Origin: Sipunculus nudus
Lineage: Eukaryota; Annelida; Sipuncula; Golfingiida; Sipunculidae
Assembly: GCA_026874595.1 (NCBI GenBank)
Contig: CM049310.1
Span: 23,972,058-24,036,057, forward strand
Direction: 5' to 3'
Length of the DNA: 64,000 nt
In this document: positions 1 through 11,430 of the stretch, one piece after another
Numbering within the stretch: position 1 is the stretch's first letter
How the letters are laid out: each line of letters opens with the position of its first letter
Position numbers and translations under genes: made by a program
Notes under the pieces: generated by a model
What the model saw: only the letters and a program-made list of their open reading frames with translations
Databases searched by the model: none
Told to the model about the DNA's origin: nothing

Positions 1-1640
1 AATTACAAAAAATTGTGCCTAGATGTTAGTGAGAATACTTTAATAAATTATTCCATAAACTAGACACCTTCAGGTAACTTTCCTATACTCTCTGGCGCTC
101 TTACTGGCAGTATTTGTTTCACATCGAATGCCATTCTGAAAAATTGGGGCCATTCTGTAAAAATGCGGCCATTTTGTAAAATGGCAACCATATAAATAAA
201 TATATTTCTTTATTACCTTACTAGTGTTCACATCAAGTAATTTCATTTAAATGTGATCAAAATATTGTGTAGAAAATAGAGACAATGCCTGTGAAATATG
301 ATAACTTATAAAAAATGTGCTGTCTGAGGCGGCCATTTTCCATATTGGAAAATGGCCGAAACCTAGGTGGCCAGAGGTTGATATTTATTCATACAGGTAC
401 AAATAATATGCATGCCAACTTTCATGCTTGTATCACCATTTGAACTATTTTCTGGCTACCCCGCTCCACTATCTATCTCGAGTAGCTTTTAGCGTCACTC
501 GGCGTATTGCCACGTAGTCCAGCGTAGAGCAGCGTAAGCTCGGCGTAGTCGGTAAGCCGCACTATGCAACTTTACGTAGGCCCGGTGTGAAACCCCCTTG
601 AGAGAATAACATTCCTTAGTAACACAAGAAGTGTTATAATGGATATGGAGGTCAATGTGGATTATAGTGGACCCGCATGACCGCGTATTGCACGAAAACA
701 CCGGGCTAGGGCAGCGCATGCTTTCTGGTCATGGCCTTAACGGAGCAATGGGGTCGAAATGCAGGAAAATCCCACAGGCGCCTCCTGAAAAAGCGTGACA
801 TGCGTGGAGGAACTTAAGGCACAAAAACTATGGGGCACCTAGTGGGTTAGTATTAAAATCATTATTTAGCAGTTTGATAGAAAATAATCCCGCAACAGAA
901 AACAAACCTGTCCTAGACTCCTAGAAGAGCACACCGATGATACGTGTGTAGAATTTGGAGAGTCAAATCAGAGCGGAAGTAGGTAAACAACTGTGTAGAA
1001 AAAAAAAACAACTGCGTATACATTATAGAGATTTGTATAACTTGCGTTGTTTATAATAAGGGGAGTTGAGATGATATTGCATTTAGTATTTTTCTATATA
1101 CTGCACATAATCGTATAAGCGTACTCTACAGCAAAGATAAAACATACAAGACTAACTGAGACCAGAGACAGAGCCCGCCAACAGAACGCCTTCAGCAGGA
1201 TAAAGTGGCCTTTGAACTCCTTGGTGCTCAGTCTTTATTAAAACGCCGGACATCTAGAACTGCTGGAGCCACTGGCATCGAGTTTGATATTTTGCCTTTC
1301 TATTTAGTTGCGAAGACGTGTCTATCACTTTGCCAAAGAAAACATCACTGCAGTAGATTTTTCATTGCTGCATCGCGGCGGACTGAAAAGAAAGTTCTTC
1401 TGTATGGGTTCTATTAACCATGATGACAGACAGGCTCAGTTGCAAATAACAGCTTTTGGCTTTGTTTCGCAACTCGGAGCTGACATATGTCAGAACGAAA
1501 CCTTAGCAATACTGGTGTGTTGTGACCATAAACGCCCGGGGAACTCAGCCAGTCTGCCAACGTAAAGATCTGATAGGTACCATTTTATGTATGTCATGGT
1601 TTAGATCACTGCCTGCTGTTGGGTGTCCACAGGGATACAA
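1..1640. other. Gene-free sequence
   Basis: No coding region is supported; the short open frames here have no recognisable domain. About 130-190 holds three imperfect copies of a roughly 24-bp GGCCATTnTGnAAAA unit, and a strong hairpin lies at 330-358. The stretch 485-720 is richer in CpG than its surroundings, with scattered GCGTA words but no clear structure. Confidence 0.6.
330..358. repeat. Perfect hairpin (13-bp stem, 3-nt loop)
   Basis: CGGCCATTTTCCA (330-342) is followed by TAT and then the exact reverse complement TGGAAAATGGCCG (346-358). Related GGCCATTTT words occur upstream at about 130-190, so the hairpin may be an inverted junction of that short repeat or the fold of a small transposon. 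No function can be assigned. Confidence 0.8.
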
Positions 1641-1669
1641 TGTTTCGTATTTCCAACTTGGACACACAA

Positions 1670-1830
1670 ACACACCTCACATACACACATAACAAACCCT
1701 CACACACTCGTCATATTACACATTAACCGCGGCCTGTTCATACATTAACCACACCCCAGCTTTATTCCTGCCTCGTGTCCACACATTCAACAAGCCCTGC
1801 CTTTATCCATAAGGATACATGTTTGTTGTA
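1670..1830 (+). repeat. Degenerate minisatellite, left part
   Basis: Imperfect tandem units of about 36-45 bp with the shared core CACATTnAnCACGCCnnGCTTTATTCCTG. The same unit reappears at 2534-2675, on the other side of the TRIM. About 1650-1720 is rich in CA/ACAC. Confidence 0.5.
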
Positions 1831-2120
1831 TAGTCGAACAAGGCCAAGAAAATCAAGGCGTGTGTATTTCTCATTTTCTCACAATCTTGGTCCGAATGCA
1901 ATAAAGCTAAAATTACCCCTCCAAGCAATCCAAAAAAGCATTTTGAAAACATGAATTTGATTTGCCATACATTTAAACATATTTGACTGATAAAATCATT
2001 TTTTAGGGATTTTTAAGGTCTTTTTAAGCCATCTTGCATAATGGCTAGAGCGAATCAGGTTCACGGCTTTGTGACCCCAGGTCATGTAAACAAATAGTAC
2101 TGCGCGTGATCTGAACTCAT

Positions 2121-2256
2121 TGTTATGAAGACAAATTGTTGAGGGGAAAAATCCTGGGCCGATTCGGGAGTCGAACCCAGGTCGGTGGCGCACAAGTCCG
2201 GCGAACCAACCACTTCGCTGAGACAGTTCGGTCCGCTTTTATGTCACACCGTAACA
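2121..2256 (-). repeat. TRIM 3' LTR (136 bp)
   Basis: This is the second copy of the terminal repeat. The B-box match GGTTCGACTCC is at 2177-2167, and the A-box-like AGCGAAGTGGTTGG is at about 2219-2206. The spacing of about 30 bp between the boxes is tRNA-like. The first bases read TGTTACGGTG and the end is CATAACA, a C-to-T change of the usual CGTAACA. Confidence 0.88.
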
Positions 2257-2355
2257 CACCCCCTCTTAAGAGCGTTCTGCTATCAGAACAAGACTAATTA
2301 TCCCAGGAATCACACTTTGGTGAGCACATTCCCTGAGCCACAAAGTTTTACCGTC

Positions 2356-2373
2356 ATCCCGGACGAGCCCCCA
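2356..2373 (-). promoter_or_regulatory. tRNA-Pro primer-binding site of the TRIM
   Basis: TGGGGGCTCGTCCGGGAT on the minus strand, three bases inside the 5' LTR. It is the classical 18-nt site at which tRNA-Pro primes minus-strand DNA synthesis in many retroelements. Eighteen matching bases in the expected place are strong evidence for the LTR-retrotransposon reading. Confidence 0.9.
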
Positions 2374-2376
2374 TTT

Positions 2377-2533
2377 TGTTACGAAGACAAATTGTTGAGG
2401 GGAAAAATCCTGGGCCGATCCGGGAGTCGAACCCAGGTCGGTGGCGAACAAGTCCGGCGAACCAACTGCTTCGCTAGCAAAGCAAGCTTCACTAGCGAGA
2501 CAGTTCGGTCCGCTTTTATGTCACCCCGTAACA
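2377..2533 (-). repeat. TRIM 5' LTR (157 bp)
   Basis: It starts TGTTACGGGG and ends CGTAACA when read on the minus strand. It contains GGTTCGACTCC at 2433-2423, an exact match to the Pol III B-box consensus. Upstream is an A-box-like AGCGAAGCAGTTGG. Relative to the 3' LTR it has 21 extra bases (AGCAAAGCAAGCTTCACTAGC on the plus strand). A similar segment occurs in the second TRIM, so the 3' LTR probably suffered a deletion. Confidence 0.88.
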
Positions 2534-2675
2534 TCATGCTCACCCGTTCAACACGCTCTGGCTTTATCGCAGACATAATCAGCACGCCCTCTCTTTGTGT
2601 CGGAAACTGGCCTTATTCCTGGCTCGCACACCCACATTCACCACGCCATGGCTTTATTCCTGGCTCAGACATTTT
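2534..2675 (+). repeat. Degenerate minisatellite, right part
   Basis: Units such as TTCACCACGCCATGGCTTTA recur, matching the array at 1670-1830. The TRIM appears to have inserted at the left edge of this block. Confidence 0.5.
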
Positions 2676-4480
2676 TAGCTCAGGTGACCGTAAGTCGATC
2701 TGTATAGCGATCACCCTTCCGCCTGGCCGTCCGTTCGTTAACAGGGCATTAATTGTATCCATTAGACCTAGAAACTTGTGATTGTGAAATTGGGCCACTG
2801 TTACCCATATTCTGTGACATATGGGAATATGAGCATACAAATATGATATATAAGCACCCTAAATGTCAGAAGGGCAAACATAGTATCTGTTAAACCTAGA
2901 AATATATCACTGTACATCCAGGGAGGTCCTAGGCAAAACTCCATGAAAACCTTAAATTAGGACATAGTGACCTATATTTTGTGACCTACGGGCTGAAAAT
3001 ATAATTTTGAACACCTAGATAGCTAGACGGGACACATATTGATTTATTAGTCAGAGAATTTTCTGATGTAACATTCTGAGACGTCCTTGGCAAATGTCCA
3101 TCGAAACATAAATTAGTTCACCGTGACCTATATTTGCGACCTATAGGATAGGATATCATATAAGCACCCAGGCAGTCAGACGGGGAAAGGTTATATCCAT
3201 AAGGCCTGGAGTTTTCTAATATAAAATTCAGGGAACTCCTAAGAAACATATAATTAGGTCACTGTGACCTATTTACTGTGACCTATGGGCTGAAAAAAGA
3301 TTTTGAGCACCCAGACAGTCAGAGGGGGCACAAATTGCATCCATTAGGCCTAGAATCCTCTATCTAACATTCAGGGAGGTCCTAGGCAAATGTACTTGGA
3401 AACGTAAAATTAGGTCACTGTGACCTATATTTTGTGACCTATGGAACGGAAATATGATTTTGGGCACCCGGACGGTCAGATATGACAAAATTGTATCCGT
3501 TAGTTCTAGAATCTATTGACTAATATTCTGTGAAAGCCTGGGCAAATGTCCTTGGTAACCTGAAATTAGTTCACCGTGACCTATATTTGCTAACTATAGG
3601 ATAGGATGTCATATAAGCACCCAGGCAGTCAGACGGGGCACAGATTATATCTATTAGGCCTAGAGTTTTCGAACATAAAATTCATAGAGCTCCTAAGAAA
3701 CATGAAATTAGGTCACTGTGACCTATATATACTATAACCTATGGGCTGAAAAAAAGATTTTGAGCACCTAGACAGTCACAGGGGGCACACATTGCATCCA
3801 TTAGACCTAGAATCCTCTATCGTAACATTCAGGGGGGTCCTAGGCAAATGTACTTGTAAACCTGTAATTAGGTCACTGTGACCTATATTTTGTGAACTAT
3901 GGACCGGAAACATGATTTTGAGCACCCAGACGGTCAGATGTGACACAAATTGTATCCGTTAGTTCCAGAATTTTTTTACTTATAATATGTGAAAGCCTGG
4001 GAAAATGTCCTTGGTAACCTGAAATTAGGTCACCGTGACCTATATTCGTGCCCTATAGGAAAAGGTGTCATATGAACAACCACGCAGTCAGACGGGGCAC
4101 AAATTGTATCCATTAGGCTTAGAAACTTCTAACATAACAACCAGAGTGGGCCTAGGCAAATGTCCTTGGAAACAAAAAATAAGGTCACTATGACCTATAT
4201 TCTGCTATCTACGGGTAAAAGGTGTCTTATGAGCACCCTGAATGTCAGATGGGCACAAGCTGTCTGCATTAGGCCTAGAATCATCCAGGGAGCAACATCC
4301 CTGAGGTTAAAGGCAAATCTCTTTGGAAACCAGAAATTAGGTCATGGTGCACAGGCTATATTCTATGCACTATGACCCAAGAAATATGAATTTGAGCACC
4401 CAGACAGACAAGGTACAAATTGGTTTTATTTTCCTTTGAACCTTCCATTAAAAAGTCTAGGGAGGTTGTTGGCAAGTCTC
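2672..4480 (+). repeat. Higher-order tandem array of ~150-bp monomers with IR3 palindromes
   Basis: After a head beginning TTTTAGCTCAGGTGACC, the sequence is about nine related monomers of 141-160 bp, each containing AGGTCAnnnTGACCT or a one-mismatch version. Three monomer types alternate (recognisable by ATAGGATnTCATATAAGCACCC, GCTGAAAAAAGATTTTGAGC and GGAnCGGAAATATGATTTT), giving a higher-order unit of about 453-459 bp repeated twice from about 3113 to 4022, with partial units on both sides. Bivalve non-autonomous mobile elements of the pearl/Helentron type are known to carry cores of tandem ~160-bp repeats, so this may be such a core (inference). A similar TTTTAGCTCAGCTGAC head at about 5485 starts a second, more decayed block. 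No coding sequence is supported. Confidence 0.85.
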
Positions 4481-4493
4481 ATTTTAATCATTA

Positions 4494-5480
4494 AATTACA
4501 TCACATTCATTAATTTATATAGCGCTCCTACAATGTTTAAATCATTTTAGGCGTTAAACAGTACAAGATTGGAATGAATAAAACACAAGCAAACCTAATA
4601 ACCTTGCACCATATAGTTAAACCATAAAATATCTAAACATCTAGAACTACTATGCTATTTTTAAAATGCTAGCATGATTGACCTTAACTAAAAAAAACAC
4701 ATTAACATAATGTTAAATGAATTATAAGAGACATAAAACCATAATGAAGAATTAAAATGTTCTCTGAACAGATATGCTTTGAGTTTTTTTTTTCTAAAAA
4801 GCTCTTTATTGTCACAGATCTTTATGTCCACAGGTAGCATCTACCTGACACTTCTGTGGCTGCAAATTTCTGTATTCGCTGTGCCGGCTTAAAAGTGGAA
4901 TCTGGTAGATCTGTAAAAATATGGCATTGCCATAATCCAAGTACATAACTAATGCCTGCACTAGTGGTTTACTAGAACATTTACTCAGATATTTTTCAAC
5001 AGCAAAATATTTCTGAGATTTAAAGCAGCTACTTAACTCTTTTTTTATTACATGTTTTTTTTTTAAATTTAGTTCCTTGTCTAAATAAATTCCAAGATAT
5101 TTCATTTCATCATATATTTTAACATGGGAGTCTCCAACCATAATACAGGATGACTTGCTCTAGGAAAGCTGTGAAAGATAACCAGTCAGTATGAATTCCG
5201 TTTTGTCATCATTCATTTTTAATCTGTTCTGTGACATCCAAAATATTACAGACAGAAGACAGTTCTGCTGGTTTTCCAAAATGGCTAGTTCTTTCGAGGG
5301 CTTTTCGACTGAAGGAATTGTATATGGCATGGTCATCAGCGTTTCCACTTACATTTGACTGAAATTTTGTTAAGACATGTTGCAGAGTGCTGGCATAAAC
5401 TGTATAAAGAAATGGTCTAGCTGCACTGCACTGAGGAACTGAGAATGGAAGATCACGTAGTTCTGACGACGACTGTTTTT
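4494..5480 (-). mobile_element. LINE (non-LTR retrotransposon) relic, 3' part
   Basis: Minus-strand fragment of a LINE inserted within the repeat block. It contains the end of the reverse transcriptase and a 3' untranslated region. It ends at about 4494 in AGCGCTATATAAATTAATGA, a typical LINE 3' end with a short ATTA-type tail. It is 5'-truncated, as usual for target-primed reverse transcription. RT motifs and breaks are given under the pseudogene entry. It resembles the Jockey/CR1 group in motif style, but I cannot place it to clade. Confidence 0.8.
4812..5474 (-). pseudogene. LINE reverse transcriptase fragment (broken)
   Basis: Read on the minus strand, one frame gives the RT motif FSVPQ (codons 5448-5434), then an LYTVYA segment, and the catalytic ADD at 5340-5332, where the residue before A is N rather than the usual Y or F. 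A frame change follows, and the next frame carries WMSQNRLKMNDDKTEFILTG, the conserved region just after the catalytic motif. After a stop near 5160, a third stretch (5141-4812) carries YLGIYLD and LDYGNAIF, the usual thumb and post-RT landmarks. At least two frameshifts or stops separate these pieces, so no product is possible. No endonuclease domain is present because the copy is 5'-truncated. Family assignment rests on motif order, not on a search. Confidence 0.8.
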
Positions 5481-5484
5481 TTAG

Positions 5485-6690
5485 CTATTTTTTAGCTCAG
5501 CTGACTGAAAGTCATATGAGCTATAGTCATCTGAGCTATAGCGTTCACTCTTTGTCCATAGTCAGTCTGTCTGTCTGTCCGTTTACAGGACCCAAATCGT
5601 AACAGCTGGAGCTGGAATCTTCTCACTTGGCTTTCCGGGAGGACAATGAAAAATCTCCTTGGAAATCTGAAATTAGGTCTCTGTTCTTCATATCCTCCGA
5701 GCTATTAGGCTCATGACTACCCCCCCCCCCCCACCGATAATAAAAATAAATTGATACAAAAGCTCCAGTATCTGAGAAACTAATGCATTGATATCCATGA
5801 TTCTTTGCATGCATATTGATCATAAACTGTTTCATCATTTCCTTTAGACTGTTGGCGCTTTCTGTACTTTATGAAATTTTTACGCATTTTTTTCTCTTTT
5901 TTAGGCCGTCAAATGTGCCGTTGTCCGTTAACAGAGGGTGAGAGCACAAATTGTAACCATTGGACCTAGAATCTTCTAAGACGACATTAAGGAAGGTCCA
6001 TAAAAATCTCCTTGGAAACCTGAAATTAGGTTTCTGTTATCCATATCCTCTGAAATATGGGCTAATGACTATCCCCCCCCCTCCCTCCCCCAAATAATAA
6101 AATAAATTGACACAAAAGCTCAAGTATCTGAAAAATTAATGCGTTTATAACCATGATTCTTTGCGTGCATATTGTTCATAAAGTGTTTCATCATTTCCTT
6201 TAGACTGCTGGCGCTTTATGTACTTTATGAAATTTTTACGCATTTTTTCTTAATTTTTGAAAACTTCATAGATGCAGTTGTCTTTTAACAGAGCACAAAT
6301 TGTAACCATTGGACCTATTATCTTCTAACTTACATCCGAGGAAACCTGAACTTAGGTCATAGTGACCTATTTCCTGTAAGATATGTGAAAGATCATGATT
6401 TGAGCACCCTACAGGGAAGACTTGCATGATTTGTTCCAGTTGGACCTAGTAACTTTTAATTTGGTTAGGATTTAAGGAAGTCAATGTGAAAAAAAAATCT
6501 TGGAAACTTTAATAAAATTTATCTGTGACCTTTATTCTGTAAGCTGTGTGCAAGGAAATTATTTTTACATTCCGTTAATCAGAAGAGCACAATTCGTAGC
6601 AGAATGGTGCAGAATAAGGTCACTGCAATCTTTATCTAATATCTATTTGAAAAAATACATGATTTTGAGCACTCTGGGAGCCATGTTCAA
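5485..6690 (+). repeat. Diverged block of the same repeat family, with C-tracts
   Basis: It begins TTTTAGCTCAGCTGACTGAA and contains two long related units of about 370 bp (roughly 5590-5960 and 5955-6310). These share the segment GATTCTTTGCnTGCATATTG and a poly-C tract (5719-5734 and 6073-6090). Another intact AGGTCAnnnTGACCT palindrome lies at 6354-6368. Similarity fades by about 6690. Confidence 0.7.
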
Positions 6691-7000
6691 GGCACCTTCA
6701 ATTCAGCTAAGCGTAATGGCCCATCGGCAACTTGTTTTTACTACGAAAATATCGCACTCACCGGGTAAAATAGTTTTGAACAGATATTGATGAAAACTAC
6801 ATATGCAGTAAATGTGTATGACAAAACATGATTCCTCTATATTTTTATATATATAGAAGGTAGTGTTACCCCCCGTTGTAAAAGTGTTAGAAAACACATT
6901 CACCTGATGATCAGGTCGCATCCCGTGTAACAGACTGTTGTGAATTTACAGTCTTGTTTTTCTTCAGAGTTTGTATATATATATATAGATATATATATAT

Positions 7001-7052
<52 letters not shown>

Positions 7053-10000
7053 CCTTAGACTTACGGAAACATGTATTCAGCACATTAGCCTACGTAAATG
7101 CTATGATGCGATCATTGAATATTCTTTATGGTAACAAGATTGGATTGGGTGTTACTATTGATCATGCTTTATTTCCTAAACACTTGAGAAAATGTTATGT
7201 TATAAAGAAAGTAACATGTGAATGTAAGTTTGGCATTACCTTGATTGAAACATATATCTTCAGAGAGGGAACCATTAATATTAATTCAGTACCCCTTCGG
7301 TGCCATTGAGGTTTTCACAGATCACATTGTTTTATTTGATGCCTTGTGGTTGTGGCAAAGGGCTCCATCACTGGTGAAGGAAAGCGAACTGTCACCAAAA
7401 GAAACACTGTTTATGAGACTTATAAATTACAATAGCGGACCGATAGAGCTCTGCCGGGCGATCAATTAATGCTTATTTTTTTTCAATCAAAGTGTTACAG
7501 AATTAACTATTCATGCGTTGTCAAGGAGATCCTTTCGTTATCGTTTGGTCCTTTAAGTAGATCGACAAAATTTGTCTCTATAATGAATATGAAATTTATT
7601 ATCAGGAAACTGTCACACCACTAGAGATGTGAACGACAAGGTTCTTTTAACTGTCAAACCAACTGACTAAAACTCATGCATACGTACACTCCAAAAGATA
7701 ATTAAGACATGAGTTAACAAAGAACAAATCAATATATTAAAGAAAAGATACACTTATGTTTCCCTAGAGAGGCACTCTATACATACAGGGACTGATGATA
7801 ATACACGTCAGATTATAACCACAACAATAATCACCCAGTCCGTAAACTACAGTACACAGTGCAGTCCCTTGTTTACACTTCTCCTGATCACATGACACAC
7901 GTAACATCAGAATGTTGCGTTGCCCGTTTGCTCGCGCTGTGTTCACAGTACAATCAGTCCACCTTTAGATACATGAAGCTCCGACCACCAACAGACCTGG
8001 TGTACTAGTATAACTCTCAAGACACAGTTAACGCAGTACTCACTGATTAGCGCACAGACTATCTTGACTTTGAGTAAATGTTCTTCACAGCTGATGTCTT
8101 ATTTTATCATCCAAATCTAGGCAACCGAAAATGCTTCCACACAGCGACATCAGTTTCTCTACAGTTACGCATTTAAATGTCCTCGGTCTGTTCCTAGAAG
8201 CGCTCACAACAGGTTTAAATCGCCAGATTTACTAGTCCGTCGGCAAAAATTGCGATTCTTGCACTAAAGTCCGTTACAGAGAAATCACATTGGCCTTCCT
8301 AAGACACCGATGATCTACGATTAAATACATCATCTGATAACTCTTTAGACTCTTAGTGCACGCAGGCCTGTAGATATCGTCAGGCTACACGAACTGACGC
8401 ACTGATCGGGCACTTGTAGATAATTTCTTCTTCATCACGCCTTATATATGCTTGCTGACGTCACAGGTCCTGACCGTCTTCTGGCCAATCACCACTTCCT
8501 ATTATGCCGACTGCCAGTTATTACATGAATCTTAATATGGACACACCTCCAGAGACAAAACCTATAGAAACCCAAACTAAATAGGTGCACATCCTTTGAA
8601 GTCTACGACAAACAGCGTTACTATAGAGACCGCCGAACAGAGACAGCTTACTAGGAGTTAAACTGCACTGAAGTTAACATGAAACGAGACACGTGTGCTC
8701 TGTAACCAACGTTCATGTGCTAATATCTAAACATGTTACTCCATATAAATTTACAGTAAATTATCAAACAATCATCTGGTTATATTCCCCACAAGAACAT
8801 GCAATACAATAACTATGTCACAGTCCTCTGGTTACATAAACTAGGACAAATAATTCAGAAGGAAATGCGCTGATATTAAGTCATATGGGCATTCTCTGAA
8901 ACAAAAAATCGATACAGCTATTTTGATGTTTTAAGGGTTTCAAAAAGTACAATGTTATGAGGAGTAACAGTTTGGTGTCCCTGTGACGGCACACATGCCC
9001 GTCATATTTCAAAATGGCCTTCATGCGAGTTCGAAAATAAATATTACACAGTTGTACACGATCTGAATATTTTTATTACACAATGAGTAAAAATCACCAA
9101 AATCTCCAGAAAATCACCACTTTTCTAATGGTCATAGCAGCTCAAAACAAATATCTTTCAGATCCTGATTGTGGAACTGCCGGGACAACCTGGTTCAGCT
9201 CTAAAATTAAAAATTAAAATATTCTCACTATCCAACAAGAAAGCTTCTTCCATTGCACATACACATGCTAGCAAAACATGAGCATGTCAACTGCATGCCT
9301 TCAACGATTCTAATCCAACATATTATATGGTCTGTTGTTTTTCTCCTTTTACCACATGTGTAATTACGCCATTGATATATTTTAAAGTCCCAATGCTTTG
9401 TGGCGCAATGATTTCCTGGCATACGATTCCTAACCAGCCAAGTGGTACTCAAGTGAGTACGATTCGGGGCAGAGTATTTCAAGTATGAAAAGACCTCACG
9501 TAGCTAGCCCATCTCTGCTTAATTATACTGGCCAACATCCCCCTGTATGACGTTTATAATGGTAAAAGGTTCAATGACATGCCGCTAAATTACTTAATAG
9601 GGTTCAATATGACACGCGATTTCGTGACAGCCTGCTGCCTGTGTGATATATGATACGACGCTGGTGTGATTACAGGCAGGTTACCTGAGACACGTTAATC
9701 AGGGAACAGCACACAGCTAGCCATGAATATTTTGTTTATAAATATCTGTGAACTGGTGTCATGATTATATGGGCACAACTTACAAAAATGTTGCTCAATC
9801 TTTGTCCAAAAAATAGATAATTAATCTACCCATCGGTGTTTACATGAAATGTGTCAGACTGTCCATGTATGTATAATAGCGGTTATTATTAATATGTTAT
9901 ATAATTGAAAAAATAACGTTTTAATATTTGAGCAGTTTGTATATTTATTATCACATTTAGAATATATCATTTTCCCTGAGTCAAAGGTCGTTATAGTTAA

Positions 10001-10990
10001 ATGTAAAATCACCCACAGTACCTGACCGCTGCTTGGCGGAAGGAATGTCACCACTCCAGTCTGACAAAAATGTACACACATTAATTGGCAGGGAAGATCA
10101 TTATTATAACTTATCTAGGAGTAATGCACACAAACAGTCCAAGTACAAGTACACTGCCGTAACATATGTCCTTAACACATGGTTAAAATAATTTAATTAC
10201 ATACTGGCATGGTTAAGATCTTTATGGGTATACACTTTATAAAGTATGTAGTATGAATAACGTATATATTTATTAAATGCTTTTTCCTTATCCGGGCACC
10301 GCCTCGGCGGTGGAAATTTTACCGAAGATGAATACTCATACCTTTAATCGACAATTAAATGGATGTTTGGGAAACATGTTTGCTTTCACCAATTTTGCAT
10401 GGGTTGGTTGCATTTGTAAATAGATAAATTCTAGAAACATGACTCTGTTTATTTTAATATCCGGTTTGGTTGATCAGATGCAGCATTGGTGGTGGTTTAG
10501 TTTCTTGTATCAAGGGCCATGTCACAAGATCAATGTCAAGGGCGGATTGCTGGTAGAATACACGCAAAAACCTTCCATCTGCTGTTCGCTATCGGCTGAT
10601 CACGTGTACAGATGCACTTACTGGAGACGCGGTGTGGCTTCCTTCAATTGCACTGCACCACGTCCCAAAGGATGTTTCTCAGTAGTATAACTGGCCTTGA
10701 ACTCTGAAATTGTGATAATCTCATTTATTACAAATCACCAGCTGCGCATAACAGGAACAGTTTCTGCATGGATATTGGATAAGCACTTCTGGTTCAAGAC
10801 GTCTGTCTGGGTACATTGTTTTTCTGAGAGACACGCCTTGGTCGCGTTATAATGTAAACAATCTATGAATACTCAAGTTGAACAAGTAGTGTGCCCATTT
10901 TCTTTGGTAACTACATGCTCATAACAAGTGACCCATGGGTCATGACCCTCAGCTGACTAAGAAGACATTCACATAACGAATTTTATTCTT
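6691..10990. other. Gene-free sequence with one AT microsatellite
   Basis: No supported coding region. An (AT)n tract lies at 6973-7050. A short perfect hairpin, CACCGCC-TC-GGCGGTG, lies at about 10,296-10,311. The scattered open frames of 60-84 codons have no domain signatures and overlap low-complexity sequence. Confidence 0.55.
6973..7050. repeat. (AT)n microsatellite
   Basis: Interrupted TA dinucleotide run. The open frame crossing it only encodes alternating Y and I and is an artefact. Confidence 0.9.
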
Positions 10991-11034
10991 TGAATGCAAA
11001 TGTTTATAGGTGGTATCCCTTTCAACAGAAGCAT

Positions 11035-11430
11035 AGCTTGGAGGATATGGGTAACAGAGACCTTATTTAAGCTTTCTTTGAGTTTTTCATGGACCTCCCT
11101 TGATGTCAAATAAGAAGTTCTAGGTGCAATGGTTTTGATTTGTGCCCTGTTAACAGATCTTTGAAGGTCTCAAAAATAGAGAAAAAAATTGATGAAACAC
11201 TACATGATATGATATGCATGCAAAGTTCCTGGTGATTAATGGATTAGTTCTTCAGATACTGGAGCTTTTGTATCAATTTTTTTCATAATTCTTGGGGGTA
11301 CGTATGAGCCCCATTGCTCAGAGGATGTTGGTAACTGAAACCTAATTTCAGGTTTCCAAAGAGATTTTTTATGGTCCCCCCTGAATGCCGTCTTAGAAGA
11401 TTCCAGGTCCAATGGTTCCAGTTTCCTGAG
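11035..11430 (-). repeat. Inverted fragment of the 5.5-6.4 kb repeat family
   Basis: On the minus strand this reads like the units at 5590-6310. Shared words include AACCTGAAATTAGG, GGACCTnnAATCTTCTAAGA and the segment around GATACAAAAGCTCCAGTATC. This shows that the family is dispersed rather than a purely local tandem array. Confidence 0.65.

Larger units (their letters stand above)
2121..2533 (-). mobile_element. TRIM: miniature LTR retrotransposon with tRNA-like LTRs
   Basis: A complete 413-bp non-coding LTR element on the minus strand. The 5' LTR is 2533-2377 (157 bp) and the 3' LTR is 2256-2121 (136 bp); both begin TGTTAC and end TAACA. Three bases after the 5' LTR lies TGGGGGCTCGTCCGGGAT (2373-2356), the 18-nt primer-binding site complementary to tRNA-Pro. 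The polypurine tract AAGAGGGGGTG (2267-2257) abuts the 3' LTR. TCAT flanks both ends (2117-2120 and 2534-2537), a 4-bp target duplication. The 120-bp interior has no coding capacity. These are the hallmarks of a terminal-repeat retrotransposon in miniature, which must borrow gag and pol from another element. Unusually, each LTR holds a tRNA-like stretch with a Pol III B-box match. The LTRs differ by about six substitutions and a 21-bp indel, so the insertion is not recent. Confidence 0.9.

Noticed and set aside
2167-2177. Genuine tRNA gene in the TRIM LTR
   Set aside because: The B-box is perfect, but the acceptor stem and anticodon arm do not pair as a tRNA; the sequence is part of an LTR.
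2185-2781. 198-codon forward frame
   Set aside because: It spans the TRIM, antisense, and the adjoining minisatellite; composition and lack of domains make it a chance frame.
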